A stretch of 64,000 bases of DNA, taken from Sapria himalayana (Eukaryota > Streptophyta > Magnoliopsida > Malpighiales > Rafflesiaceae). The position numbers were made by a program, and so were the translations under genes. Positions 13,446-28,059 of this stretch are shown here, piece after piece (the first letter of the stretch is position 1; every line of letters begins with the position of its first letter). Below the pieces are notes generated by a model. That model saw nothing but the letters and a program-made list of their open reading frames with translations, had not been told where the DNA came from and did not search any database. The DNA lies in NCBI GenBank assembly GCA_029783825.1, contig JAREIK010002454.1:132704-196703 (forward strand), read 5' to 3'.

Positions 13446-15590
13446 ATGGCAATGCAGATGGCACAATCTAGTGGTAAACGAAAAATACAATAAATAGAAG
13501 CTGATCACATCTCAAAAGATCAAAATACTGGTAAATCCAATCATCATCCTTTCGCGAACCCTCCTATTGTTACGGCAGGTTCTTCAATTCCAATTGTAAA
13601 AGAAAGTCAAGGTACATCTAAACCTCAAGCTCATAAAAAGTATAAGTCTGCTATTTGGGAAACTTATGAGATATTTGTTGATTTAGAGGGAAATGAAACT
13701 GGTAGGGAAGCTTGTATAAGGTGCAGAAAAGAATACTTGGCAAAAAGTGATCAAGGTACTTCGGGTTTATGGAAATACTTGAGAAAGACTTGTAGGAAAT
13801 TTCTACAGAAAAAAGAATTAATAGAAGCTCACAAAGGTAAAGACAAGTCACAATCTTTGTTGAGTTTCACTAAAGGAACTAGTTCAGAGGATATCAAATT
13901 AACTTGTTGGCAATTTGATCAACAACTAGTTAGGGAAGCTTTGGTGAAAATGATCATAAAAGATGAATTTCCTTTTTGTTTTGTTGAGAGGGATGAGTTT
14001 AAGGAGTTTTGTGAAGTTAGTGTGCCTCAATTTAAAATTCAAATCTAGGCACTCTATATTAAGGAATTGTTTTTCTTTGTTTGTGAAGGAAAAGAAGAAA
14101 TTATTTGATAGCATATCATCTCATTGTTGTAGAGTTTCATTGACTATCGACACTTGGACTAGCATTCAAAAATTGTCTTATATGTGTTTGACTATTCATT
14201 TCATTGATTTTCAATGAAATATGCATAAAAGGCATTTGAACTTTTGTGTAATTAAAAATCATTCTGGAGTTAATATTAAAAATGCTATTGAGTTTTGCAT
14301 GAATGAATGGGGTTTGAGAAAGTTGATGTGCATTACAGTTGACAATGCATCAAATAATGATGTTGCAGTTGAACAATTGAAAAAAAGGCTTGTGAAGAAA
14401 AGTGTTGTACCTTTGAGAGGCGAGCATTTTTATATGAGATGTTATGCGCATATCCTAAACTTAATTGTCAGAGATGGCATTGCAGTAGTTGAGGGTGCTA
14501 TTCAAAAAATTAGAGGTGTGGTGAAATATGTGAGGAGCAGTCCTAAAAGATTAGATATGTTTAAGTTATATGTTGAAGAAGCAAACTTGACATATAAATC
14601 TTCATTGCAATTAGATTGTCCGACAAGATGGAATTCAACTTATTTGATGCTACAAACTGATATAAAATATCAAAAAGAATTTGATAAGTTGGAGGACAAA
14701 AACAAAAAGTTTTTGAAGGAGTTTGGTTCAAACGTTCCAACTGAGAGAGACTGAACAAATGCCAAAATTTTGGCTCGTTTCTTGAAAACTTTTTATGAGG
14801 TAACTTGTAAATTTTCTGGATCATAATATTCTACCTCTAGTGTTTATTTTCCTCAGATTATTCGAATTTTGATAAAAATTGAGCTTTGTGAAAATAGTAG
14901 AGATATAATGGTGTCTGAAATGGGTATGAAAATGATGCATAAATTCACAAATATTGGGGTTCTCTTCAGTCAACAAATATTATGCTTTTTGTAGCAGTAG
15001 TGTTGGATCCAAGATATAAGCTCAAATATCTCAAGGTTAAGTACACTTATCATTATGGAGAGGAATTTGCTAAAATTTTGGTGAAAAAGGTTATAAATCC
15101 TTTAATAGAGATGATGGATGATTATAAAGATTTAAATGAAGATGAATCAAAAGAAGATGATTTTTGTCTACTTTGTTGAAGAAAAATGATGATTTCTTTG
15201 ATGGTAGTGATACTTATGTTGATGATTTTTTTTTGTTGAATTGGAGAGAACAAGAAGTTGCAGCTTTGGAAGAGTTGGATAGGTACTTGGAGGATAAACT
15301 TGAAAAAAATAGAATTGATTTTGATCTTCTAAACTGGTGGAAGGTAAATGAGGTTAGGTATCCTTCTTTGGCAAATGTAGCAAGGGATGTATTTGCTATC
15401 CAAGCATCACCTATGGCTTACAAATCTACATTTAGCATTGGGGGGAAGAACATTAGATAAATTTAGGAGTTCTTTAACACCTATTACAGCTGAAGTTCTC
15501 ATATCTCTACAAAATTGGTTGAGAAGCTCAAACAAACCAATTGAAATTGAAGAATTAGTTCAATACCTTAATGATAATGAATCAGGTTAG
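13446..15590 (+). pseudogene. hAT (Ac-like) transposase pseudogene
   Basis: The intact family protein cuts and joins the element's ends. Methionine codons at 13446, 13452 and 13458 share a frame that hits a stop after about 11 codons. In that frame a BED finger follows: aromatic start near 13650, Cys at 13713 and 13722, GTSGL near 13758, Cys at 13791; the zinc-binding His between the last two is Tyr at 13776. After a frame change near 13970-14045 comes DTWTSIQ (first catalytic Asp, 14149). A TGA at 14215 sits where a Trp is expected. ITVDNASNND (second Asp, 14341), RCYAHILNL and PTRWNSTYLML follow. A second Trp-to-TGA is at 14752. One base is missing near 14960 before LFVAVVLDPRYK, and another shift lies near 15165. 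The dimerisation domain (RYPSLANVARDVFAI to SLTPITAEVLISLQNWL) is split by an extra G near 15440. A GT...AG pair after 15586 may be an intron. Confidence 0.9.
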
Positions 15591-16554
15591 TATACAAATC
15601 TTGTAAATTTTAATTTCACTTTTTTTATTTTATTCATTCAATTTAATAAAAATATGGTTCAATTACAATTTTCAGAGGGGTCACAAGATCCAAATATTCT
15701 TCCAACTATAGTTGGCCAACTAAATTTGGAATGGGTGTATTAAATTTTATAAGGTAATATTTTGTTTTTTTATTACTCTTTCATCTTAAAATTTTATGTC
15801 TACATGATTAGCACGTTTTCATCTCTGGTTGTCCTTTTGCAGTGGAGGAAGAAAAGGGATGAGTTGTTGAAGAGATAATTAATTGGGTTTGGATTTTCAT
15901 TGCTGTTCTGGGACGGACCTTTAAAATGATTATTATCATGGTTGTTATTAGTTGTATTTTTTTTTGTTATATTAAGCTACCTAATTTTAGCAATTACTTA
16001 AGTAGTAATTGCTGCTACCAATGTTTGTGGTCATCTTTAGCTATTCCTTAATATTTTAAGTAATTGTTTAAAAAATGTAGTATTCCTATTATGGTTAACT
16101 TTCACTCGACTGAACAAAGCCAACTTGTGACAAAACAAAGAACCAAATTAAGCACACAACTCGGTCCAAGTCTATTTAACATTTCTATCCTTTTCTGCAC
16201 ATCAAAGCTTTTGATAAGATAATGGAACTCATTTGCGGTATTCAGCCTATTTGACAAAATATGATTGCCCCAATTTTAGTTTGAAAGATACATAACTTAG
16301 AAATGATATATGGTACAACAAAAGGTTTCGACATGAACTAACTTGGCCGGTTTGAAGAAAATAAATTGAAAAAAATGTCCGAACTCCGTTCTGTCCCTGA
16401 ACCATTTTCTCGTACCCAAAATCCTTAATCTCCATCCCATCCCAGTATTTTCAACCTATGGGACGGGTCTGGATCTTCAAAAAAAATCTTGGAACTCTAG
16501 GAAGGGATTGGAGATTTGTAATCCCCATCCCGCACCGTCCCATGAGCACCCATA
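15591..16554 (+). other. hAT 3' non-coding and right subterminal region
   Basis: Starts with a possible intron (GTTAGTAT near 15586 to TTTTCAG near 15676), then remnants of the transposase 3' end (AGTGGAGGAAGAAAAGGG at 15841), then AT-rich 3' flank. The last 200 bp turns GC-rich again, with CCCATCCC and CCATCCCGCACC words, mirroring the left end. The 62-residue minus-strand frame at 16247-16435 lies in this DNA and is not a gene. Confidence 0.65.
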
Positions 16555-16562
16555 GCATTGAG
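16555..16562. repeat. hAT target-site duplication, right copy
   Basis: GCATTGAG directly follows the right terminus (CACCCATA). It matches GCATTTAG at 12861-12868 with one mismatch, and satellite sequence TGGTTTATAGGTTTT continues from it. Confidence 0.85.
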
Positions 16563-16622
16563 TGGTTTATAGGTTTTATTTAAAAAATAAAATAACAAAA
16601 AATTTATTTTTATTATTTTTTG

Positions 16623-16654
16623 ATATTTTCAAAGGTTATAACCTTTGAAAATAT
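16623..16654. repeat. Perfect 32-bp palindrome in the satellite monomer (example 2)
   Basis: Identical to its reverse complement, centre AAAGGTTATAACCTTT with flanks ATATTTTC and GAAAATAT. It lies about 60 bp beyond the right hAT target duplication, in the monomer that received the element. Confidence 0.9.
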
Positions 16655-19600
16655 AATAATTTTTTAATTTTTTTCAAATGTGAATACAATATTTAGTTAT
16701 ACTAATCATTATATTTATATATTATATAAATTGAATATAAACAATTTTATTGATAAATATTCTAATAATAATCAAAAAATAAATTAATAATCCATTAATA
16801 ATAAGATAGGTATTAATTAAAATATAATTACAAAACATAAAATCATTCAGAAGCAAAGAAAAATATATTACTATATAATAATTTTTTGTTTTTGAATTTT
16901 TTTTTCTTTTAATAAGTTTATCTATATTTATTTGATGAAAAATAATTTATATAAATTATATTTGTCTAACTCATAATTTATTTTGTTATTATTATTTATA
17001 TATAAATAAACAAATAAATAATTAAAATGTATATTTAAAATTATAATAAAAAAATGAGATTTATTATTTATTATTTATTATTTAGGGATACCGGTTTAAT
17101 TTAAATTAGAACTGTCTCACTAATAATATATTTTGTAATTAATATTTCTATAAAAATAAATTGATAAATAATTAAAATAAAAATTTAAAATTATACTGAA
17201 TAGAAATTAAAATGAGATTTAAGATTTATTATTAATGTATAACAGTTTAATAGTTTAAGTATTTAGAGGTTTTGTTGTTAGAAGTTTTGCAATTTATATT
17301 TTTAGGCTTTTAGTAGTTTATAGGTTTTATATAAAAAAATAAAATAACAAAAAAAATTTCTATAATTTGTTATAATTTTTATAGGTTATAACCTTTGAAA
17401 ATATAATAATATTTACAATTTTTTGAAATGTGAATACAATATTTAGTTATAATAATATTAATAATTATATATCATATAAATTTAATATAAACAATTTTAT
17501 TGATAGACAATATAATAATGATCAAAAATTAAATTAATAAACTATTAATAAAAAGATAAATATTAATTAAAAAATATTTACAAAACCCAAATTGATTCAA
17601 AATTAAAGTAAAATATATTACTGGATAATAATTTTTAATTTTTAAATTTTTACTTCTTTTACAACCGTATATTTTTTTTATTAAAAATAAATAAATTAAA
17701 TTATATTTATCATACTCATACTTTAGTTTGTAATAAATATTTCAATAAAAATAAACTAATAAATAATTAAAATAAATATTTAAAATTATAATAAATAGAA
17801 ATAAAAATTAGATTTATTAATTATTAAGTAGTATATAGTAGTTTAATGGTTTATGTATTTAGGCATTACGGGGTTTATGAGTTTACTGATTTAACTGTGT
17901 ATGCAATTAGTAGTTTATAGGTTTTATTTAAGAAAAAAAATAAAAAAAAAATTATTTTTATTATTTTTTGATATTTTCAAAGATTATAACCTTTGAAAAT
18001 ATAATAATTTTTAAATTTTTTCAAAAGTGAATAAATATTTATTTATAATAATCATAATAATTATTTATTATATAAATTCAATATAAACAATTTTATTGAT
18101 AGATATTCTAATAATTATCAAAAAATAAATTTAAAATCTATTATGAATAAGATTGATATTACTTAAAATATAATATCTAAACCTAAAATAATTCAAAAGC
18201 AAAGCAAAATATATTACTTAATAATAATTACTTGTTTTTAAATTTTTAATCTTTTTCTAAGCTTATCTATTTTTTGATGAAAAATAATTTTTATAAATTA
18301 TATCTTTAACTCATAATTTATTTTATAACTAATATAAATATATAAATAAAAAACTAAACAATCAAAATGAATTTTTTTAATTAAAATGAAAACAAATAAA
18401 AATGAGATTTATTAATATTTATTTAGGGGATACCCCTTTAAACGATTATATATATAGGGGTATCAGGATTTTGTAGTTTAGTGATTTAAGTATTTAGGCA
18501 TTTAGTGATTTATAGGTTTTATATAAACAATGAAATAAAAAAATATTTTTTTTGTTTTTTCACATGTTCAAAGGTTATAACTTTGAAAATATAATAATTT
18601 TAAATTTTTTTCAAAAGTGAATACAATATTTAGTTATAATAATTATTAAATTTATATATTATATAAATTAAATATAAACATTTTTATTGATAAATATTCT
18701 AATAATGATCAAAAAATAAATTAATAATTTATTATTAAGAAGTTAGATATCATTAAAATATAATTTCAAAACCTAAAATGATTCAGAAACAAAGTAAAAT
18801 ATATTACTACATAATAATTTTTTGTTTTAAATTTTTATCTTCTTTTAATAAGTTTATCTATATTTTTTTGTAAAAAATAATTTATATAAATTATATTTTT
18901 ATAACTTATAATTTAATTTGTATTTAATATTTATATAAAAATAAACAGATAAATAAATAAAATGAATATTTATAATTATATTGAAAAAAATAAAAATGAG
19001 ATTAATTATTTATTATTTACGATATACCTGTTTAAAAAATTTATCTATTTAGGGTTTTCGAGATTTAGAAGTTATTGATTAATTATTTAGGCATTTAATG
19101 GTTTATAGCTTTTATTTTAACAATGAAATAACAAAAAATTTATTTTTGATATTTTTTCAAATTTTCAAATGTCATAACTTTTGAAAATATAATAATTTTA
19201 AAATTTTTTAAAAATGTGAATACAATATTTAGTAATAATAATTATTATAACTATATATAAATATAAAATAAATATAAACAATTTTATTGATTAATATTAT
19301 ATCAATTATCAAAAAATAAATTAATAAACTATTATTAATATGATAGATATAAATTAAAATATAATTAAAAAACCTAAAATGATTCAAAATCAAAGTAAAA
19401 TTTATTACTAAATAATAATTTTTTTTAGTTTTTGTATCATTTTTTAAGCTTATATTTTATTTTGATGAAAAATATATTATTTAAATTAAATTTGTCACTC
19501 ATAATTTATTTTGTATTTAATATTTATATAAATTATTTAAATTATATTTAAGGTTTACGAGTTTAAAGGTTTAGGTATTTAGGGGCTTCGAAGTTTAGTA

Positions 19601-20884
19601 GTTTAGAGATATATGTATTTAGCCATTTAATGGTTCATAAGTTTTATTTAAACAATGCTATAACAAAAAATTTATTTTTGTTATTTTTGTTATTTTTTAT
19701 CATTTTTGAAAGTTATAACCTTTGAAAATATAACAATTTTGAAATTTCTTTTATATGTGAATACTATATTTAGTTATGATAATCTTAATAATTATATATC
19801 ATGTTAATTCAATATAAACAATTATATTGATAGATATTATATTAATGATCAAAAAATAAATTAAAAACTATTATTAATAAGATAGATATTTTTTAAAATA
19901 TATTTGCAAAACATAAATGTATTCAAAATCAAAGTAAAATATAATACTAAATAAAATTTTATTTGATGTCTTGCTTCTTTTTATAAGTTTATATTTTTTG
20001 TTATTAAAAGTAAATTATTTAAATTATATTTGTCTTCAACATAATTTATTTTTAATATAATTCTATATAAATAAACTAATAAATAATTAAAATGAATATT
20101 TAAAATTATAATGAATACAAATAAAATAGAGATTTATTATTTATTATTCGGGATATACTAGTTTAATGGTTTAAGTATTTAGGTGTTTTGGGGTTTAGTG
20201 ATTTAAGTGTTTCGGACTTTATTGATTTATAGTTTTTATTTAAAGAATGAAAAAATAAAAAATTAAATTTTTTGATTTTTTTTAATTTTTGAAGGTTATA
20301 ACCTTTGAAAATATAATAATTTTTAATTATATTTAAATGTTAATATAATATTTAGTTATAATATTCTTAATAAATATATATAATGTAAACTCAATATAAA
20401 TAATTTATTAATAGATATTATAATAATGATCAATAAAAAATTAATAAACTATTATTAATAAGAATGATATAAATTAAAATATAATTGCTAAAACTAAAAT
20501 GATTCAAAATCAAAATAAAATATATTACAAAATAATAAATTTTTGTTTTTAAAATTGTGATTCTTTTTATAAGCATATATAGTTTTTTTGATAAAAATAA
20601 ATTATTTAAAATAGATCTGGCTCACTAATAATTTATTTTGTAATTTATATTTATATAAAAATAAACTGTTAAATAATTAAAATAAAAATTTAAAATAATA
20701 CTTAATAAAAATTAAAATGAGATTTATATTTTATTATTAATGTATACCAATTTAATAGTTTAAGTATTTAAAAGTTTTGTCATTTAGGAGTTTAGCGATT
20801 TATGTTTTTAGGCATTTAGTGGTTTATAGGTTTTATTTAAACAATAAAATAACAAAAAAAATTTGAAATTTTTTGTCATTTTCT

Positions 20885-21021
20885 TAGGTTATAATAATAT
20901 AATAATATTTAGTTATAATAATATTTAAAATATAATAATATTTATAATATTTATAATATTTATAATATCATATAATAATATATGATATATAATAATATTT
21001 ATTAATTTTCATAGGTTATAA
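20885..21021 (-). repeat. Rare 127-bp expansion within a monomer (copy 1)
   Basis: TAGGTTATAA occurs at 20885-20894 and again at 21012-21021. Between them is extra AT-only DNA of short TAATATTTATAATATT units and a small inverted repeat around ATATCATATAATAATATATGA. Other monomers lack it. A nearly identical segment, reverse-complemented, lies at 45065-45200. Confidence 0.75.
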
Positions 21022-24000
21022 CCTTTGAAAATATAATAATATTTAAAATTTTTTGTAATGTGAATACATTATTTAGTTATTATAATTTTAATAATTATAT
21101 ATCATATAAATTCAAAATAAACAATTTTATTGATAGATATTATAATAATGATCAAAAATTAAATTAATAAACTATTAATAATAATATTAATATTAATTAA
21201 AAAATATTTACATAACCCAAATTGATTCAAAATTAAAGTAAAAAATATTACTGGATAATAATTTTTAATTTTAAATTTTAACTTCTTTTATAAGCATATA
21301 TATATTTTTTGATTAAAAATAAATTATTTATATTATATTTGTCACACTCATAATTTATTTTGTAATAAATAATTTTATAAAAATAAACTTATAAATAATT
21401 AAAATGAATCTTTAAAATAATAATAAATTGAAATATAAATTAGATTTCTTAATTATTAAGTAGCATATAGCAGTTTAATGGTTTATGTATTTAGGCATTA
21501 CGGGCCTTAGAGTTTACTGATTTAACTGTGTATGCATTTAGTGGATTATAGGTTTTATTTATAATTTAAAATAACAAAATATTTATTTTTATTATTTTTT
21601 GATATTTTCGAAGGTTATAACCTTTGATAATATAAAAATTTTTAAATTTTTTTCAAAAGTGAATTCAATATTTAGTTATAATAATCATATATTTATATAT
21701 CATATAAATTCAAAATAAACAATTTTATTGATAAATATTCTAATAATGATCAAAAAATAAATTAATAATCTATTATTAATAAGATAGATATCAATTAAAA
21801 TATAATAAAAAATCCTAAAATGATTCAGAAGAAATCAAATATATTACTATATAATAATTTGTTATTTTGAATTTTTTTTTCTTTTAAAAAGTCGATCCAT
21901 ATTTTTTTGATGAAAATTAATTTATATAAATTATATTTTTCTAACTCATAATTTATTTTTTAATTAATATTTATATAAAAATAAACAAATAAATAATTAA
22001 AATGAATATTTAAAATTATAATGAAAAAAAATATATTGAAATTTATTCGTTATTATTTTGGGTCTACTAGTCTAATTTAAATTAAATCTGTCTCACTAAT
22101 AATTTAATTTGTAATTAATATTTCTATAAAAATAAACTGATAAATAATTAAAATAAAATTTAAAATTATACTGAATAAAAATTAAAATGAGATTTATGAA
22201 TTATTATAAATGTATACCAGTTTAATATTTTAAGTATTTAAAGGTTTTTTCATTTATGACTTTAGCGATTTATGTTTTTAGGCATTTAGTGGTTTATAAG
22301 TTTTATTTAAACAATGAAATAACATAAAAAATTTTTTAATATTTTTTCATATTTTCAAAGTTTATAATCTTTGAAAATGTAATAATTTTAAATTTTTTTT
22401 AAAATGTGAATACAATATTTAGTAATAAGAATAATTATAATTATATATAATATAAACTAAATATAAACAATTTTATTTATAGATATGATATCAATTATCA
22501 AAAAATAAAGTAATACGCTATTATTAATATGATAGATATAAATTAAAATATAATTGCAAAACTTAAAATTATTCAAAATCAAATTAAAATTTATTACAAT
22601 GTAATAATTTTTGTTTTTTAGTTTTTGCTTCTTTTTATAAGCTTATATTTTTTTTTGATGAAAAATAAATTATTTAAATTATATTTAAGGTTTACTAGTT
22701 TAAATTCTATGTATTTAGGAGCTTTTGTGTTTAGGAGTTTATAGAATTAACTTCTTAGGCATTTAGTGGTCTGTAAGTTTTATTTAAACAAATATATAAC
22801 AAAAAATTTATTTTTATTTTTTTTTCTAATTTTTGAATGTTATAACCTTTGAAAATATAAAAATTTCTATATTTTTTTCAAATGTAAATATAATATTTAG
22901 TTATAATAATCTTAATAAATATAAGTCATTTAAATTCAATATAAATAATCACATTGCTAGATATTATAATAATGATCAATAAATAAATTAATAAACTATA
23001 ATTAATAAGATAGATATTATTTAAAATATATTTTCAAAATCTAAATTTATTCAAAATCAAAGTATATATTACTAAATAATAATTTTTTTTAATATTTTGC
23101 TTTATTTATAAGTTTATATTTTTGTTATTGAAAATAAATTATTTAAATTATATTTGACTTCCTCATAAATTATTTTGTAATTTATTTTCTATAAAATAAA
23201 CTAATAAATAATCAAAATAAATATTTAAAATTATAATGAATACAAATAAAATTGAGATTTATTATTTATTATCCAGGATAAACAGGTTTAATGGTTTAAG
23301 TATTTAGGTGTTTTGGAGTTTAGTCATTTAAGTGTTTATGCCTTAAGTGATTTTATCTAATTTTTGAAGGTTATAACCTTTGAAAATATAATAATTTTTA
23401 CTTTTTTTTAAATGGGAATATAATATTTAGTTATGATAATCTTGATAATTATATATAATGTAAAATCAATATAAATAAATTTATTATTAGATATTAAAAT
23501 AATGATCAATAAATAAATTAATAAACTATTATTAATTAGAATGATATAAATTAAAATATAATTGCAAAATCTAAAATTATACAAAATTAAATTAAAATAA
23601 ATTACTAAATAATAATATTTTGTTTTAAAAATTTTGCCTCTTTTTATGATCTTATATTTTTTGATGAAAAATAAATTATTTATATTATATCGGTCTCACT
23701 AATAATTTATTTTGTAATTAATATTTCTAAAAAAATAAACTGATAAATAATTAAAATGAATAATTAAAATTATAATGAATACTAATTAAAATGAGATTTA
23801 TTATTTATTATTTAGAGTATACTAATTTAAAGGCTTATGAATTAATGGGCTTGAGGGTTTAGGAGTTTAGTCATTAAGATTTAGGTATTTTGTGGTTTAG
23901 AAATTTTATTTAAAAAATCTAATAACAAAAAATTTATTTTTTTATTTTTTCTTATTTTCAAATGTTATAACCTTTGAAAACTTAATAATTTTTAAATTTT

Positions 24001-27000
24001 TTTAAAATATGAAAATATTATTTTGTTATATTAATCTAAATAATTATATATTATGCAAATTCAATATAAATAATTTTTTATAGATATTATGATGATGATA
24101 ATAAAATAAATTAATAAACTATTATTAATAAGATAGATATTAAATAAAATTTATTTGCAAAACCTAAATTGATTCAAAATCAAAGTAAAATATATTAATA
24201 AGATAGATATTAAATAAAACTATTATTAATAAGATAAAAAATATAGGTTTAAAAGATTATATTTTTAGGAGTTTTGGGATATAAGAATTTAGTGATTTAA
24301 TTGTTTAGGCATTTAGTAGTTTATAGGTTTTATTAAAAATATAAAATAACAAAAATATTTTTTATTGTTCTCATTTTTGAAGGATATAACCTTTGAAACT
24401 ATAACAATTTTTAAATTTTTTTTAAATGTGAATACTATATTTTGTCATGATAATCTTAATAATTATATATCATGTAAATTTAATATAAACAATTATATTG
24501 ATATATATTATAATAATGATATACAAAAGATTAATAAACAATTATTAAGAAGATAAATATTGTTTAAAATATATTTACAAAACCTAAAATGATTCAAAAT
24601 CAAAGTGAAATATTTTACTAAATATTAATTTTAATTTTTAAAATTTTTGTATCCATTTATAAGCTTAAATATTTTTTGATGAAAAATAAATTATTTAAAT
24701 TATATTTGTCTAACTATTAATTTATTTTTTAATTTATATTTCTATAAAAATAACTAATAAATAATTAAAATGTATATATAAAATTATAATGAATACTAAT
24801 AAAAATGAGATTTATGATTTAATATTTAGGGTATACCAATTTAATGGTTTAAGTTTTTTATGGTTTTGGGGTTAATGAGTTTATTGATTTATATGTTTAC
24901 ACATTTAGGTGTTTATTGGTTTTATTTAATCAATAAAATAACAAAAAATTTATTTTTATGAATTTTTGTGATTTTCAAAGGTTATATACTTTGAAAATAT
25001 AATAATTTTTTAATAGTTCTAAAATATGAATACAATACTGAGTTATAATAATCTTAATAATTATATTTGATGTAAATTCAATATAAAAAATTTTATTAAT
25101 ATATATTATTTTGATGATCAAAAAATAAATTAATAAACTATTATTAATAAGATAGATATTAATTAAAATATATTTGTAGAACCCAAAATAATTCAAAATC
25201 AAAGTAAATTATTTTACTAAATAAAATATTAAATTTTAGAAATTTTGTTTATTTTTATAAGCTTATATTTTTTTTTCTTAAAAAATAATTTATTTAAATT
25301 ATATATGTCTCACTCATTATTTATTTTATAATTAATATTTTTATAAAAATAAACTAAAAAATAATTAAAATGAATATTTAAAATTATAATGAATACAAAT
25401 AAAAATGAGATTTATTATTTATTATTTAAGCATTTAGTGGTTTATAAGTTTTATTTAAATAATAAAATAATAAAAAATTATGTTTGTGATTTTTAATCAT
25501 TTTTGAAGTTTATAACCTTTGAAAATATAATAATTTTTAAATTTTTTTCAAATATAAATATAATATTTAGTTATAATAATCTTAATAATTATAAGACAAT
25601 TAAATTCAATATAAGTACTTTTATTGTTAGATATTATAAAATTGATCAAATAATAAATTAATAAACTATTCTTAATAAGATTGATAGCAATTAAAATATA
25701 ATTGCAAAACCTATATATAATGATTCAAAATAAAAGTAAAATATATTACTAGATAATAATTTTTTGTTTATAAATTTTTACTTCTTTTTATATGCTTAAA
25801 TTTTATTTTGATTAAAAATAAATTATTAAAATTATAGTTGTCTCGCTCATTATTTATTTTGTAATTAATATTTCTATGATAAATAAACTAATAAATAATT
25901 TAAATGAATATTTCAAATTATAATGAATAAAAATTAAATGATATTTATGATTTATTTTATGTGGTATACAGGTTTAATGGTTTGATTATTTAGGAGTTTT
26001 GTCATTTAGGAGTTTATAAATATATGTTTTTAGGTATTTAGTGGTTTATAGGTTTTATTTATATAATAAAAATAAAAAATAATATTAGATTTTTTCTGAT
26101 TTTCAAAGGTTAACCTTTGAAAATAAAATAATTTTTAAAATTATTTGAAATGTGAATACTATGTATAATTATATTAATCTTACTAATTATATATCATATA
26201 AATTCAATATAAACAATTTTAATGATAGATATTATAATAATGACAAAAATTAAATTAATAAACAATTATTAATAATAAAAATATTAATTAAAATATATTT
26301 ATATTACACAAAATGATTCAAAATCAAATCAAAATATTTTACTAAATAATAATTTTTAATTTTTAAATTTTTCCTTCTTTTTATAAGCTTATATTTTTTT
26401 TGATTAAAAATAAATTATTTAAATAATATTTGTCTCACTTGAAATTTATTTTGTAATTAATTTTTCTAAATATTTAAACTATAAATAATTAAAATGAATA
26501 TTTAAAATTATAATAAATAGAAATAAAAATGAAATTTATTATTTATTAAGTAGTATATAGATGTTAAAATATTTATGTATTTAGGGGTTTATGAGCTTAC
26601 TAATTTAAGTAGTAAGCATTTAATGGTCTATAGGTTTTATTTAAAAAATAAAATAACTAAAAATTTATTTTTATTATTTTTTCTCATTTTTTAAGATTAT
26701 AAACTTTGAAAATATAATAATTTTAAAATTATTTTCAAAAGTGAATACAATATTTAGTTTTAATAATCATTATGTTTATATATCATATAAATTCAATATA
26801 AACATTTTTATTGATAAATATTCTAATAATGATGAAAAAATAACTTAATAATCTATTATTAATAAGATTGATATCAATTAAAATATATTTACAAAACCTA
26901 TAATGATTCAGAAGCAAAGCAAAATATATTACAATACAATAATTTTTTGTTTTGAAATATTTTTTTCTTTTTAAAAGTTTATCTATAATTTTTTGATGAA

Positions 27001-28027
27001 AAATAATTTATATCAATTATATTTGTGTAACTCATAATATATTTTTTAATTAATATTTATATAAAAATAAACAAATAAATAATTAAAATGAATATTAAAA
27101 ATTATAATTAAAATAATGAGATTTATTATTTATTATTTAGGGTATAACGGTCTAATTTAAATTAGATCTGTCTCTCTAATAATTTATGTTGTATTTATTA
27201 TTTCTATAAAAATAAACTGAAAATTAATTAAAATAAAAATTTAAAATTATACTGAATAAAAATTAAAATGATATTTATGATTTATTATTAATGTATACTA
27301 ATTTAATGGTTTTAGTATTTAGAGGTTTTGTCTTTTAGGAATTTAGCGATTTAAATTTTTAGGCATTTAGTGGTTTATAGGTTTTATTTAATCAATAAAA
27401 AAACAAAAAAAAATTAGTAATTATTTCTCATTTTCATAGGTTATAAACTTTCAAAATATAATAATATTTAAAATTTTTTGAAATGTGAATACAATATTTA
27501 GTTCTAATAATATTAGTAATTATATATGATATAAATTCAATATAAATAATTTTATTGATAGATATTATAATAATGATCAAAAATTAAATTAATAAACTAC
27601 TAAAAATAAGATAGATATTAATTAAAAAATATTTATAAAACCCAAATTGATTAAAAATTAAAATAAAATATATTACTGTATAATAATTTTTAATTTTTTA
27701 ATTTTTACTTCTTTTATAAGCGTATATATTTTTTTTATTAAAAATAAATTATTTAAATTATATTTGTCGCACTCATAATTTATTTTATAATAAATATTTC
27801 TATAAAAATAAACAAATAAATAATAAAAATGAATATTTAAAACTATAATAAATAGAAATTAAAATTAGATTTATTAATTATTATGTATTATATAGCAGTT
27901 TTATTGTTTATGTATTTAGGTATTACGGGGTTTAGGTGTTTACTGATTTAATTGTGTATGCATTTAGTGGTTTATAGGTTTTATTTAAAAAATAAAATAA
28001 CAAAACATTTATTTTTATTATTTTTTG

Positions 28028-28059
28028 ATATTTTCAAAGGTTATAACCTTTGAAAATAT
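28028..28059. repeat. Perfect 32-bp palindrome in the satellite monomer (example 3)
   Basis: Same self-complementary sequence as at 7015 and 16623, again with centre AAAGGTTATAACCTTT. Three identical perfect copies among strongly diverged surroundings suggest that this part is conserved more than the rest. Confidence 0.9.

Larger units (their letters stand above)
12869..16554 (+). mobile_element. Full-length, non-autonomous (decayed) Ac-like hAT DNA transposon
   Basis: The 3.7-kb element has terminal inverted repeats TAGGGCTGCTCACGGGAC (left) and GTCCCATGAGCACCCATA (right, inverted); they differ at a few positions. The 8-bp flanks are duplicated. Inside, a plus-strand transposase of the plant Ac/Tag1-like type with a BED finger can be followed from about 13446 to 15590, but stops and frameshifts break it. 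The termini are distinctly GC-richer than the surrounding satellite. A second copy of its right 0.79 kb lies inverted at 41019-41806. It could be moved only if an intact transposase acted in trans. Confidence 0.92.

Noticed and set aside
24365..25202. Small AT-rich open frames in the satellite as coding genes
   Set aside because: They recur at corresponding monomer positions with stops in many copies, and their composition (Ile, Asn, Lys, Tyr, Leu, Phe) is what AT-rich DNA encodes by default.
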